This document shows, one piece after another, positions 7,322-15,050 of a DNA stretch of 64,000 nucleotides. The position numbers and the translations under genes are program-made. The stretch covers positions 1 through 64,000 of the forward strand of contig NZ_ARYN01000005.1 in NCBI RefSeq assembly GCF_002094855.1, written 5' to 3'. The notes beneath the pieces were generated by a model. It saw only the letters and a list, made by a program, of their open reading frames with translations, was not told the DNA's origin and did not search any database. Numbering within the stretch: position 1 is the first letter of the stretch; the number at the start of each line of letters is the position of its first letter. The DNA comes from Zunongwangia atlantica 22II14-10F7. Its GTDB lineage: Bacteria > Bacteroidota > Bacteroidia > Flavobacteriales > Flavobacteriaceae.

Positions 7322-9733
7322 ATGGCGAAAATTAAGTACAATAATATCCTAAACACCGTAATCTCGGTGATGACAAGTGCCAAAGAATCCGGCGCTCTTC
7401 ATCTGTATGCTGATGGAAATTCTATCAATGGAAGAAAACTTCAAATTGATGGAAAGGATTTGTTCAATTTTGGAACTACAGGTTATCTGGGGTTAGAACA
7501 GGATGAGCGTTTAAAACAAGGCGCTATTCAAGCCATACAAGCCTACGGAACAGAATTCCCAATGTCTAAATCTTATGTTTCTCATCCTTTATACCGCGAA
7601 CTAGAGACCTTACTGTCCAAAATATATAATGATCATTTCGTCGTGGTGACCAAGAACAGTACTCTAGGACATTTAGGTGTTATTCCCTCTGTTGTGAATG
7701 ATGGCGATGGAATTATCTTAGACCATCAGGTACACTGGAGTGTTCAAAGTGCCATACAGCCACTAAAACTACGTTCAGTTCCAGTCGAAATGATTCGCCA
7801 TAATAACCTTGACATGCTGGAAGAAAAATTGAAAAAATTACAATCGAAATGCAACAAAATTTGGTTTATGGCTGATGGGATGTATTCGATGTACGGAGAT
7901 TATGCACCTATCGAAGATTTAATAGGACTAGCCAAACGATATAGTCAACTTTATTTATACTTTGATGATGTCCATGGAATGAGTTGGAAAGGTGCTAACG
8001 GTAGTGGTTATGTGATGAGTATTCTCAAAGAATTACCAGAAAAAGTAATTCTCATTTCCACACTAAGCAAAACTTTTGGAGCTAGTGGTGCAGTTATGGT
8101 TTGTAAAGATCAAAAGATTCAGGAAAGAATTAAAAATTTTGGAGGACCACTTACGTTTTCTATTCAACTAGATCCAGCCGCCGTTGGTGCTGCAATAGCT
8201 TCTGCGAAAATTCATTTATCTCCCGAAATCTATCAATTACAAAAGGAACTTTATGATCGTATTTCATTTATGGATCAATGCCTAAAAAACACTAGGCTTC
8301 CATTAATTACACATAACGATTCTCCGATATTCTACATAGGAACGGGTATGCCAGAGACTGGTTTTAATCTTATTAAACGATTAATAGCCAAAGGCTTTTA
8401 TACCAATCTTGGAATTTTTCCTGCTGTTCCAATCAAAAATACCGGATTACGCATTAGTATATCGAGACATAATCAACAAAAGGATATCGAGGATTTTGTA
8501 AAGACATTACAAAAAGAATATCCTAAAGCTTTACATGATACGGGGACTAATATTAACCGGGTATCTGCAGCATTTGGTCGGACGATCAAAGGCTCTGAAA
8601 AATCTAAACAACTAGATAAAAAATTAAGTCTTAAAAAATATAATTCTATTGAAGAAATATCTCCAAGCTTTTGGAATGAGCGAGTTGGAAATAATAGCTT
8701 TTATGACTGGGATGGTCTGGTGACTTTAGAAAAAATCTTTAAGCATGAAAAAACACCTGAACATCAACTTCAATTTTTTTATTTCAATATCTTGGACCAA
8801 AATGATAAATGTATTCTTTCTACTTTTTTTACTTATGGGTTGTGGAAAGAAGATATGCTGGCTCCAAGCTCTGTTTCCGTAAGAATAGAAAAGGAAAGAA
8901 AGTCAAATCCTTACTATCACACAAGTTATTGCCTTTGTATGGGATCCATGGTCACCGAAGGTAACCATCTATTTCTCGATAGGGATCACATGCTTTGGAA
9001 ACAGGCTTTTGATCTCCTACTGGAACAAATAGAAATTCTTGACAAAAAATTGAATCCAGATTATGTCATTCTGCGCGATTTTGATCAAAAGGATACCGAA
9101 ATCAAACTATACCTACATAAAAAAGGTTTTATTCAGGTTGCCATGCCAGAATCTGCGGTTTTCGATACGTTCGAATGGAAAGATCAAAAGGAATATATTC
9201 AAATTTTAAGTAAACGATCACGTAAGCATTTTAGAAAAGAAATTCTTGCTTTTGAAAATGATTTAAAAATAGATTACAGGCAATCTATCAATAATATAGA
9301 ACTGCTACAATGCTACAAGTTATACCAGTCGGTAAAGAATCAAAATTTGGGTTTAAATACTTTTACTTATCCCTTTAGTTTATTTACCCATATGAAGGAC
9401 GCTCCTCAATGGGAATTTATATTGATTTCTTTAAAAGAGCCCGATCAAAATTTAGTAGGAGTAATGTTTTGTTATAAAAACAAAAGTGGGATTTATACGC
9501 CTGCAATTATTGGTATGGATTACACATTCGCATATCGATACAACATCTATAGACACTTACTCTATCATACTATTAAAAGATCGAAAGCTCTAGATTATAA
9601 ACGGGTCGATTTCGGACTTACGGCGGGTTTTGAAAAACGGAAGCTTGGCGCAAAGATCATTGAGAAATGTGCATATCTACAAGCAAAGGACAATTTTGCC
9701 ATGGAGTCCTTGGAATGGTTAAGAACAGATTAG
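7322..9733 (+). CDS. Fusion: alpha-oxoamine synthase (PLP) and GNAT/FemAB-like N-acyltransferase
   Basis: The product has 803 residues in two parts. Residues 1 to about 405 are a PLP fold-type I alpha-oxoamine synthase (BioF/serine palmitoyltransferase family), with the Schiff-base lysine at K250 in STLSKTFGASG, a DDVHG motif near 220 and a C-terminal LRISISRHN block. Residues of about 430-803 resemble a FemAB/GNAT-type acyltransferase (RSRKHFRKEI near 635, and VDFGLTAGFEKRKLGA near 760). This family pair condenses an amino acid with an acyl thioester and then N-acylates an amine. That suggests an amino-lipid (sphingoid or sulfonolipid-like) product made by one polypeptide, which is inference. 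There is no signal peptide, so it is cytosolic. The rteC gene follows 62 bp later. Confidence 0.8.
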   Translation: MAKIKYNNILNTVISVMTSAKESGALHLYADGNSINGRKLQIDGKDLFNFGTTGYLGLEQDERLKQGAIQAIQAYGTEFPMSKSYVSHPLYRELETLLSKIYNDHFVVVTKNSTLGHLGVIPSVVNDGDGIILDHQVHWSVQSAIQPLKLRSVPVEMIRHNNLDMLEEKLKKLQSKCNKIWFMADGMYSMYGDYAPIEDLIGLAKRYSQLYLYFDDVHGMSWKGANGSGYVMSILKELPEKVILISTLSKTFGASGAVMVCKDQKIQERIKNFGGPLTFSIQLDPAAVGAAIASAKIHLSPEIYQLQKELYDRISFMDQCLKNTRLPLITHNDSPIFYIGTGMPETGFNLIKRLIAKGFYTNLGIFPAVPIKNTGLRISISRHNQQKDIEDFVKTLQKEYPKALHDTGTNINRVSAAFGRTIKGSEKSKQLDKKLSLKKYNSIEEISPSFWNERVGNNSFYDWDGLVTLEKIFKHEKTPEHQLQFFYFNILDQNDKCILSTFFTYGLWKEDMLAPSSVSVRIEKERKSNPYYHTSYCLCMGSMVTEGNHLFLDRDHMLWKQAFDLLLEQIEILDKKLNPDYVILRDFDQKDTEIKLYLHKKGFIQVAMPESAVFDTFEWKDQKEYIQILSKRSRKHFRKEILAFENDLKIDYRQSINNIELLQCYKLYQSVKNQNLGLNTFTYPFSLFTHMKDAPQWEFILISLKEPDQNLVGVMFCYKNKSGIYTPAIIGMDYTFAYRYNIYRHLLYHTIKRSKALDYKRVDFGLTAGFEKRKLGAKIIEKCAYLQAKDNFAMESLEWLRTD

Positions 9734-9795
9734 AAGTCTATATTTCCCAAACGCATTAAATTTTCTTTGATCCAGATTACTTATACGATTCAAAT

Positions 9796-10680
9796 TTGAA
9801 ACTAGCACAACAACGTCACTATTTGTTATCCTTAAATACGCACCCCATGATCGAGAACATTATGTCGACTTTTAGCGAAAACATCGATAGTCTGATTCAT
9901 TCCGGAGATTCCGATCTTAAAAAGGCTGAATCCGGAATTCAGCTCTCGGTAAAAACGCTTACTAAACTTCAAAAACACGTGGATAAGAATGATTTTGAAG
10001 ATCCCCAGTCAGAAATAGACTTCTTCAGAAATATCAAACCTCTCCCAATGAGTTACCATATCTACTTCTCTCAGGTACGTCATTGTGAGATTAAACTACC
10101 AAAAATCGGTATTTCTAATAAGGTGCGATTTCTCGAGAAAGAAATGAAAAAGATCAATCAATTCTTTTCGGAGAATAACAGTTTTGTAAGTTATATGGAA
10201 CAGGGACATACGTATCTTGATCATATGTTCTTTAGTCGTCACGGGAAAAGAGATTTCTCGTTTAACCCCAATATTTTCTACTACCAATACCCGGAATTCT
10301 CCACCTCTCATGATTTGCTTTGGTCTCAGGTACAGGCGCTGTACCGTTACATTCATTATATTCGGGAAAAACTGGAAAGAATAGAACCGGGAAGCAGCAG
10401 TAATTTCAGGGAACGAAAACCTAATCTTTTAATTTGGTCCGGTACCAAAACCAATTTGGTCGAAATGATCTATTCTTTTTATTTCAATGGAGACATCAAT
10501 CATGGAACCGTAGATCTAAAAACGCTTTTTGCGGCTTTTGAAGATTTCTTTAATATCAAGATCGATAATTTCTACAAAACATACGGCGAAATAAAATCCC
10601 GTAAAGATCCTCGTACCAAATATCTTCATTCGCTTGCCGCAATCATGGACGCTAAAATGCGAGAAGACGATAAAAAATAG
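9796..10680 (+). CDS. rteC: RteC domain regulatory protein of a conjugative element
   Basis: The frame opens with a TTG at 9796 (294 residues). The ATG at 9847 (MIENIMSTF) is an equally plausible start giving 277 residues. The body matches RteC proteins: a helical N-terminal half with ESEIDFFRNIKP-like spacing, then YLDHMFFSRHGK, and a C-terminal block WSGTKTNLVEMIYSFYFNG with GTVDLKTLFAAFEDFFN. In CTnDOT, RteC activates the excision (xis) operon by binding inverted repeats upstream of it. Here an excisionase-like gene lies 278 bp downstream with repeated dyads between. RteA and RteB are absent from the window. Confidence 0.88.
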   Translation: MKLAQQRHYLLSLNTHPMIENIMSTFSENIDSLIHSGDSDLKKAESGIQLSVKTLTKLQKHVDKNDFEDPQSEIDFFRNIKPLPMSYHIYFSQVRHCEIKLPKIGISNKVRFLEKEMKKINQFFSENNSFVSYMEQGHTYLDHMFFSRHGKRDFSFNPNIFYYQYPEFSTSHDLLWSQVQALYRYIHYIREKLERIEPGSSSNFRERKPNLLIWSGTKTNLVEMIYSFYFNGDINHGTVDLKTLFAAFEDFFNIKIDNFYKTYGEIKSRKDPRTKYLHSLAAIMDAKMREDDKK

Positions 10681-10683
10681 ATA

Positions 10684-10835
10684 TTCGTAGTTAACTCGTA
10701 CTACGAAAAGTTCATTTCTCGTAAAATTTTTTCCTATTTCGCGCCTTAGCTCCCTCTTATTCTTCCTTCCCAATATTTAAATCAGGTCATAACAAGCTAA
10801 ATCCTATCAAAAGTTAAAGTTTATCGTACTACGAA
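10684..10835. promoter_or_regulatory. Repeated TCGTACTACGA dyads, candidate RteC sites
   Basis: TCGTACTACGAA occurs at 10696-10707 and again at 10824-10835. An inverted half copy TTCGTAGT lies at 10684-10691. Each copy is itself a dyad (TCGTA-C-TACGA). They lie between rteC and the excisionase-like HTH gene, where RteC binds inverted repeats in CTnDOT. Binding here is inferred from position. Confidence 0.55.
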
Positions 10836-10897
10836 GCTCCTACCGAAAAAAGACCATCAAAGTCCACCAATTTTACAGAACGAAAGTCAAATCATGG

Positions 10898-10944
10898 AAA
10901 GGGCTATCATTTAAAAACAATCAACCTTGATAGTCCTTTTTTTT
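10898..10944 (+). terminator. Terminator-like hairpin just before the HTH gene
   Basis: A 12-bp stem (10898-10909 with 10928-10939, one G-U pair) is followed by a run of eight T from 10937 to 10944. It ends 14 bp before the HTH start codon. It could terminate rteC transcription or act as an attenuator in the leader of the HTH operon. Confidence 0.7.
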
Positions 10945-10958
10945 AAAACCAATTTATT

Positions 10959-11243
10959 ATGCCAAGTACAATTATTACAACCGACGATTTAAGAGAATTT
11001 AAAGTAGAGCTACTCGAAGACATTAAAAAACTGCTCACCTCACAATCTAAGAATAAAGTAAAACGCTATTTAAAATCTGCAGAAGTTATGGATATGCTTC
11101 AAATCAGTCCGGGAACACTTCAAAACTTAAGAATTAACGGTACCCTGCCTTATACTAAAATGGGAGGCATTATTTATTACGATACCCGGCAGATTCAAAA
11201 AGTTTTAGATCAAAACAGTATTCATCATAAAATGAAACTTTAA
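10959..11243 (+). CDS. Excisionase-family helix-turn-helix protein (MerR-like, HTH_17)
   Basis: This 94-residue protein has a C-terminal winged helix of the excisionase/HTH_17 type. RYLKSAEVMDMLQIS is followed by SPGTLQNLRINGTLPYTKMGGIIYY, the recognition helix and wing. The N-terminal 35 residues are a charged helix. Such proteins accompany integrases and replication modules in Bacteroidota mobile elements and bend DNA for excision or regulate transfer genes. The stop codon overlaps the next start (TAATG), indicating translational coupling. It is the first gene of a three-gene operon ending at the hairpin at 12601. Confidence 0.85.
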   Translation: MPSTIITTDDLREFKVELLEDIKKLLTSQSKNKVKRYLKSAEVMDMLQISPGTLQNLRINGTLPYTKMGGIIYYDTRQIQKVLDQNSIHHKMKL

Positions 11244-11959
11244 TGCGCAATTATATCAAACTACTGACCGCGGCCTATGAGCAGTTTTACAAAGATAGCC
11301 GGCTAAGTCCGTCCCATGTTAGTTTATACATGGCTCTTTTTCAGGAATGGAATATAAGTCGTTTTGCCATTGAATTTTATGCTGATAGGCATTTGCTTAT
11401 GAAAATTTCCAAGATCGGTTCTACTTCAACATACCATCGTTGTATTGTACAACTACACGACTGGGGATATCTAATATATTACCCTTCTTTCAATCCGTTT
11501 AAAGGCAGTAGAATTCGGATGCAACTTCTTGACAATACCGAGCAGGAATTAGCATCCGGTTACGATCCCAAATTAGAACAGATTGCCGAACGCTACCATC
11601 CCACCACTGAACAGCTCGACGATCGGAAGTATCCCGTGAGCGAACAAGCATGCGTATCTAATATAAAACATAATAAACCTATAAACATTAAAACACCAAA
11701 CCGGCAGGAGGTTATTTTATTTTTTAAAAATTTAAAATCAAAAAAATCCAGTGCCAATCATTTTTTTGATCACTATCATGGACAAAATTGGGTTACCGGT
11801 GATGGTCTAGCCATTAAGAACTGGAAATCACTCGCGAAAAAATGGATCGATACACAACATGCTTTTGAAAAGAAAAACAAGATCAGGCATCCCAAATCTG
11901 AAAAGGATATAGACTACTTAAAAACAACTAACGATAAAGATTATGGACAACCCCTCTAA
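11243..11959 (+). CDS. Winged-helix-like protein of a mobile element, function unknown
   Basis: The product has 238 residues. Residues 1-105 look like a winged helix: LSPSHVSLYMALFQEWN, then STYHRCIVQLHDWGYLIYYPSFNPFKGS. This resembles replication-associated or transcriptional wHTH proteins on Bacteroidota elements. The middle is polar and probably unstructured. The C-terminus (residues 155-238) is a basic helical segment with FFKNLKSKKSSANHFFDHYHGQNWVTGDG, similar to tails of DnaD-like or element-encoded helicase-loading proteins. It is coupled to the HTH gene upstream and overlaps the ATPase gene downstream by 17 bp. I do not recognise a named family. Primosome or initiator function is a guess from the ATPase partner. 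Confidence 0.7.
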   Translation: MRNYIKLLTAAYEQFYKDSRLSPSHVSLYMALFQEWNISRFAIEFYADRHLLMKISKIGSTSTYHRCIVQLHDWGYLIYYPSFNPFKGSRIRMQLLDNTEQELASGYDPKLEQIAERYHPTTEQLDDRKYPVSEQACVSNIKHNKPINIKTPNRQEVILFFKNLKSKKSSANHFFDHYHGQNWVTGDGLAIKNWKSLAKKWIDTQHAFEKKNKIRHPKSEKDIDYLKTTNDKDYGQPL

Positions 11960-12605
11960 AATTGTTGAAGGTGGCGTCACCTATTCCCTCGGAAGATTTG
12001 ATGGCTGCTGTGTACACTATGATTTTTCTAAAATTCTGGTTTACCTGGAAGCCAAAGGAAAATTACTGTTTGGATCACATTTTGAGCTATTCAGTAACGA
12101 TCGAAAAATACTATTACAATTGTGTTCCTACATGATTAGGGATGCAACCACCTGTGCGAAATATGATATTGATATCAATAAAGGAATATTACTTTCCGGA
12201 CCTGTAGGCTGTGGTAAAACCAGTCTCATGAAATTATTACGACACCTGGATCCACAGCGGCGTTTTTACGAAATGATTCCATGCCGTAATGTAAGCTTCG
12301 GATTCAACCATATCGGTTATAAAACTATTGAAGATTATGGGAATTCAGGCTACTATTGTTTTGATGATCTTGGAGTGGAACTTCCCGGAAGATTTTACGG
12401 AAAAGATTGTAATGTCATGGGCGAGGTTTTACTCTCCCGATATGAACGTCATAACCTAAGTAAAGGATCCTTTAAAACACATGCTACCACTAACCTCAAC
12501 GCTGAAGAATTAGAATCGCGTTATGGTATACGAGTACGAAGCCGAATGAAAGAAATGTTTAATCTCATCGCCTTTCAGAAACACACCGGAGACAAAAGAA
12601 AATAA
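11943..12605 (+). CDS. P-loop ATPase, DnaC/IstB-like
   Basis: The protein has 220 residues, with Walker A GPVGCGKTS at about 86-94 and a Walker B-like YYCFDDLGVE near 140. An AAA+ sensor region follows (THATTNLNAEEL) with an arginine-rich C-terminus (RYGIRVRSRMKEMFN) typical of DnaC-like helicase loaders. The protein is cytosolic. The 17-bp overlap with the wHTH-like gene suggests the two proteins act together, perhaps in element replication after excision (inference). No replicative helicase gene is nearby, so it may recruit the host DnaB. Confidence 0.8.
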   Translation: MDNPSKIVEGGVTYSLGRFDGCCVHYDFSKILVYLEAKGKLLFGSHFELFSNDRKILLQLCSYMIRDATTCAKYDIDINKGILLSGPVGCGKTSLMKLLRHLDPQRRFYEMIPCRNVSFGFNHIGYKTIEDYGNSGYYCFDDLGVELPGRFYGKDCNVMGEVLLSRYERHNLSKGSFKTHATTNLNAEELESRYGIRVRSRMKEMFNLIAFQKHTGDKRK

Positions 12606-12637
12606 AAGGAATATGCTTTCGGCACATTCCTTTTATT
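12601..12637 (+). terminator. Intrinsic terminator of the HTH-ATPase operon
   Basis: A 16-bp stem with one mismatch (12601-12616 with 12622-12637) closes on a TTTCG loop and ends in a T-rich arm. It begins inside the ATPase stop region and separates it from the convergent VWA lipoprotein gene, for which it may also serve. Confidence 0.8.
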
Positions 12638-12670
12638 ATCCGGTATATAACTATCATTACTATTAAATAA

Positions 12671-14152
12671 TCACAAATCTTTGGCCTTTGCGACTATTTC
12701 TTTAAACTCCGCTTTAAAGCCATGTTCATCTCGTAAATTGGTACTGTTGATCCATTCCAATACCTGATCATAACTACTTGTCCCTTTATATTCGGAATCA
12801 GAAAGGAGCATCGAGAATGCTGAAATACCGGCGGTAAACTTCATAAAATCAGATGACTCAGAAAAACTTTTTGCTTCATCAAAAATTTCTAACTGAATAG
12901 GAACGCTAACATCGCTATCCGGTAACTTATATCGAAAATCTACTGTAAAAGCTGAAAGGTTTTCAGAAACATTACCAACAGGAACAATTTCATAGAGTGC
13001 AGTGATATTTAGCCCTGCACCGATCTCCCCGGCATCTTCCGTATCATCTTCAAAATCTTCTGTATCTAAAATTCTGTTTTCATATCCAATTAAGCGATAA
13101 GCTTCCACTACTTCAGGATTAAAAGCTACCTGAACTTTAACATCTTTGGCTATGGTATAAAATTTACTATAATCGTAAATAAAGACTTTCCGTAATTGCT
13201 CCGGATTATCGATATATTCATAATTTCCATTTCCATGGTTGGCAATCTGCTCCAGGGCAGCATCGTTTAAATTCCCCCGACCTACTCCCAAGACGGTTAG
13301 AAATATTTTGGAAACTCTTTTCTCTTCTATAAGCGCTATGAGTTCCTCTCGGTTACTTATTCCCACATTAAAGTCGCCATCAGTTCCCAGAATAATTCGG
13401 TTATTGCCATTTTCGATAAAATTTTCCTGTGCGATCTCGTATGCAGTAGAAATTCCTGCTGCTCCGGCTGTACTTCCTCCCGCACCTAATTGATCGATTG
13501 CATTTTTGATAGTGTTTTTTTCTGTCCCGGAAGTTGATGCTAATAAGACTCCGGCACTACCGGCATAAGTCACTATTGCTATACGATCCTCTGCCCCTAA
13601 TCCATCAACGAAATATTTAAAACCATTCTTTAAAAGTTCCAGCTTGTCTTCACTGGCCATCGATCCTGAGACATCAATAAGAAAGACAAAGTTTGATGGT
13701 ACATCTTCACTTTCAGGTATTGTTTTACCTTTTATTCCAATTCTAATCAATTTGTTTTCACTATTCCATGGATTTCCACTAAGCTCCCCATTTAAACTAA
13801 TGGGATGTTCGCCTCCATTAAAGTCGTAATCCAGGTTAAAATAATTAATAAACTCCTCTGTACGAATGGCTCCTCTTGGAGGTAACATATTTTCCTGCAT
13901 TATAAATCTTCTCATATTCCCATAGGAAGCACCATCGGCATCAATGGAGAATGTGGAAATTGGAGCTTCTGACGTATATACAAATGGATTCTCTACATAT
14001 TCTTCATATTGATCTCTAGTTTGAAACTCTCCCATTTCGTCGTATTCCGAGGTATTCCCATTAGAAAAGGAAAAACTATTGTCATTTTCAGGATTCGTAC
14101 TGCAGGAAGCAACAATGAATAGCAACAAAATTAATTCGTAAACTTTTTTCAT
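12671..14152 (-). CDS. Lipoprotein with von Willebrand factor A domain and DUF3520 tail
   Basis: The product has 493 residues. A lipobox (FIVASC) marks it as a lipoprotein. An N-terminal module contains APISTFSIDADGASYGNMRRF. The VWA domain follows with an intact MIDAS: DVSGS in LIDVSGSMASEDK, a TYAG threonine and the GTDGDFN aspartate, so metal-dependent ligand binding is likely. The C-terminal 150 residues (VQVAFNPEVVEAYRLIGYENR) match DUF3520-type YfbK-like proteins. Many flavobacterial relatives carry an extra carboxypeptidase-like domain near the N-terminus, which is absent here. It lies on the opposite strand inside the transfer region, so it is either a later insertion or a surface factor for mating contacts (speculative). 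Confidence 0.88.
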   Translation of the reverse strand: MKKVYELILLLFIVASCSTNPENDNSFSFSNGNTSEYDEMGEFQTRDQYEEYVENPFVYTSEAPISTFSIDADGASYGNMRRFIMQENMLPPRGAIRTEEFINYFNLDYDFNGGEHPISLNGELSGNPWNSENKLIRIGIKGKTIPESEDVPSNFVFLIDVSGSMASEDKLELLKNGFKYFVDGLGAEDRIAIVTYAGSAGVLLASTSGTEKNTIKNAIDQLGAGGSTAGAAGISTAYEIAQENFIENGNNRIILGTDGDFNVGISNREELIALIEEKRVSKIFLTVLGVGRGNLNDAALEQIANHGNGNYEYIDNPEQLRKVFIYDYSKFYTIAKDVKVQVAFNPEVVEAYRLIGYENRILDTEDFEDDTEDAGEIGAGLNITALYEIVPVGNVSENLSAFTVDFRYKLPDSDVSVPIQLEIFDEAKSFSESSDFMKFTAGISAFSMLLSDSEYKGTSSYDQVLEWINSTNLRDEHGFKAEFKEIVAKAKDL

Positions 14153-14467
14153 AATGACTAGTATTGGTTTCTATATAGATACACTGATAATGAAAAAGTT
14201 GCGTATGTTTTTGAAGTATATTTTCGGGGATTTTAAAAATAAACTTTAGGTAAATGAACGATACATTGACGTTTTTGAGACCTCCGATATATTCCATTTA
14301 ATAAGTTATCAACAGATCATTGGTTCTGATCATAGTATTTATTGACAATTAGCACTAAAATCTATCATCTGATACTAAACTTTATTTTATTCACAAATTA
14401 TTGATTTACAGTATTTTACATCCTTAAAACTATAACTTTATCATAACAAATTCTAAATCATTATGTT
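14153..14467. other. Intergenic gap holding the divergent VWA and tra promoters
   Basis: This 315-bp stretch has no supportable gene. A 69-codon minus frame inside it runs into the VWA gene and lacks any domain or signal. The gap must contain the promoter of the traE operon. I find no consensus TTG/TAnnTTTG pair or strong dyad in it. Confidence 0.5.
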
Positions 14468-14755
14468 ATGAGAAAATCAATTGTACTTACTTTAATGTTA
14501 AGCGTTTTTGCGACGCCACTTTTTGCTCAGATTGGGGGTATTGAAGATTCCGTAAATGATATCGCCAGTACGATCCGAAGTGTATTTCCTATTATTTTGG
14601 CAGTGATCTTTTTAGTAGGCTTTCTTTTTAATGCCGGTCATTTCTTTGGAGAGAACTCGGATATTAAAAAAGGGATTACCCGGGTATTGGTATTTGTACT
14701 TATTGCCGGAGCCGTGGTAGGAATCTTCTCCTATATCCTTGGTATTGTGGTTTAA
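14468..14755 (+). CDS. traE: TraE family conjugation protein (DUF4134, VirB2-like)
   Basis: This 95-residue protein has a signal peptide (residues 1-20, ending FAQ) and two further hydrophobic helices (about 38-58 and 74-94). The size and pattern are those of a VirB2-type pilin or DUF4134 TraE of Bacteroides conjugative transposons. It opens a run of tra genes in canonical CTnDOT order and is followed after 10 bp by traF. The product should be the pilus or inner-membrane subunit of the mating channel. Confidence 0.85.
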   Translation: MRKSIVLTLMLSVFATPLFAQIGGIEDSVNDIASTIRSVFPIILAVIFLVGFLFNAGHFFGENSDIKKGITRVLVFVLIAGAVVGIFSYILGIVV

Positions 14756-14765
14756 AGAAAAGAAT

Positions 14766-15050
14766 ATGACTTCTTTTGACACCTACCGCAATATCCGTAA
14801 GGGTGCCATTATTTTTGGATTACCGATACCCCTATTCGCTCTATGTATGGTATCGGTAATCGGCTCCCTTTTGATCATCATTTTTGCTTTTAGCATGACA
14901 ATTATTGCTAGCGCATTACTATGGAACCTTGGATTATACATCCTATTACTGCGAATGAGCAACCGTCCTCTTTCATTCGCACCAAAGGGACGATTTCCAA
15001 AGCATATCACCAATAAATTTTATTCAGGAATAACTTATGAAAAGACTTGA
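14766..15050 (+). CDS. traF: TraF family conjugation protein (DUF4133, VirB3-like)
   Basis: The ATG at 14766 gives 94 residues and begins 10 bp after the traE stop. An upstream frame start at 14739 would overlap traE and adds a non-typical sequence. The protein has a basic N-terminus (TYRNIRKGA), two closely spaced membrane helices (about 14-60) and a polar tail, as in VirB3/DUF4133 proteins. It overlaps the VirB4-type traG gene by 14 bp, indicating translational coupling. VirB3 proteins anchor the VirB4 ATPase at the membrane, which fits this order. Confidence 0.82.
   Translation: MTSFDTYRNIRKGAIIFGLPIPLFALCMVSVIGSLLIIIFAFSMTIIASALLWNLGLYILLLRMSNRPLSFAPKGRFPKHITNKFYSGITYEKT

Noticed and set aside
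14088-14297. A 69-codon minus-strand frame upstream of the VWA lipoprotein
   Set aside because: It overlaps the start of the VWA gene in another frame and shows no protein-like features.
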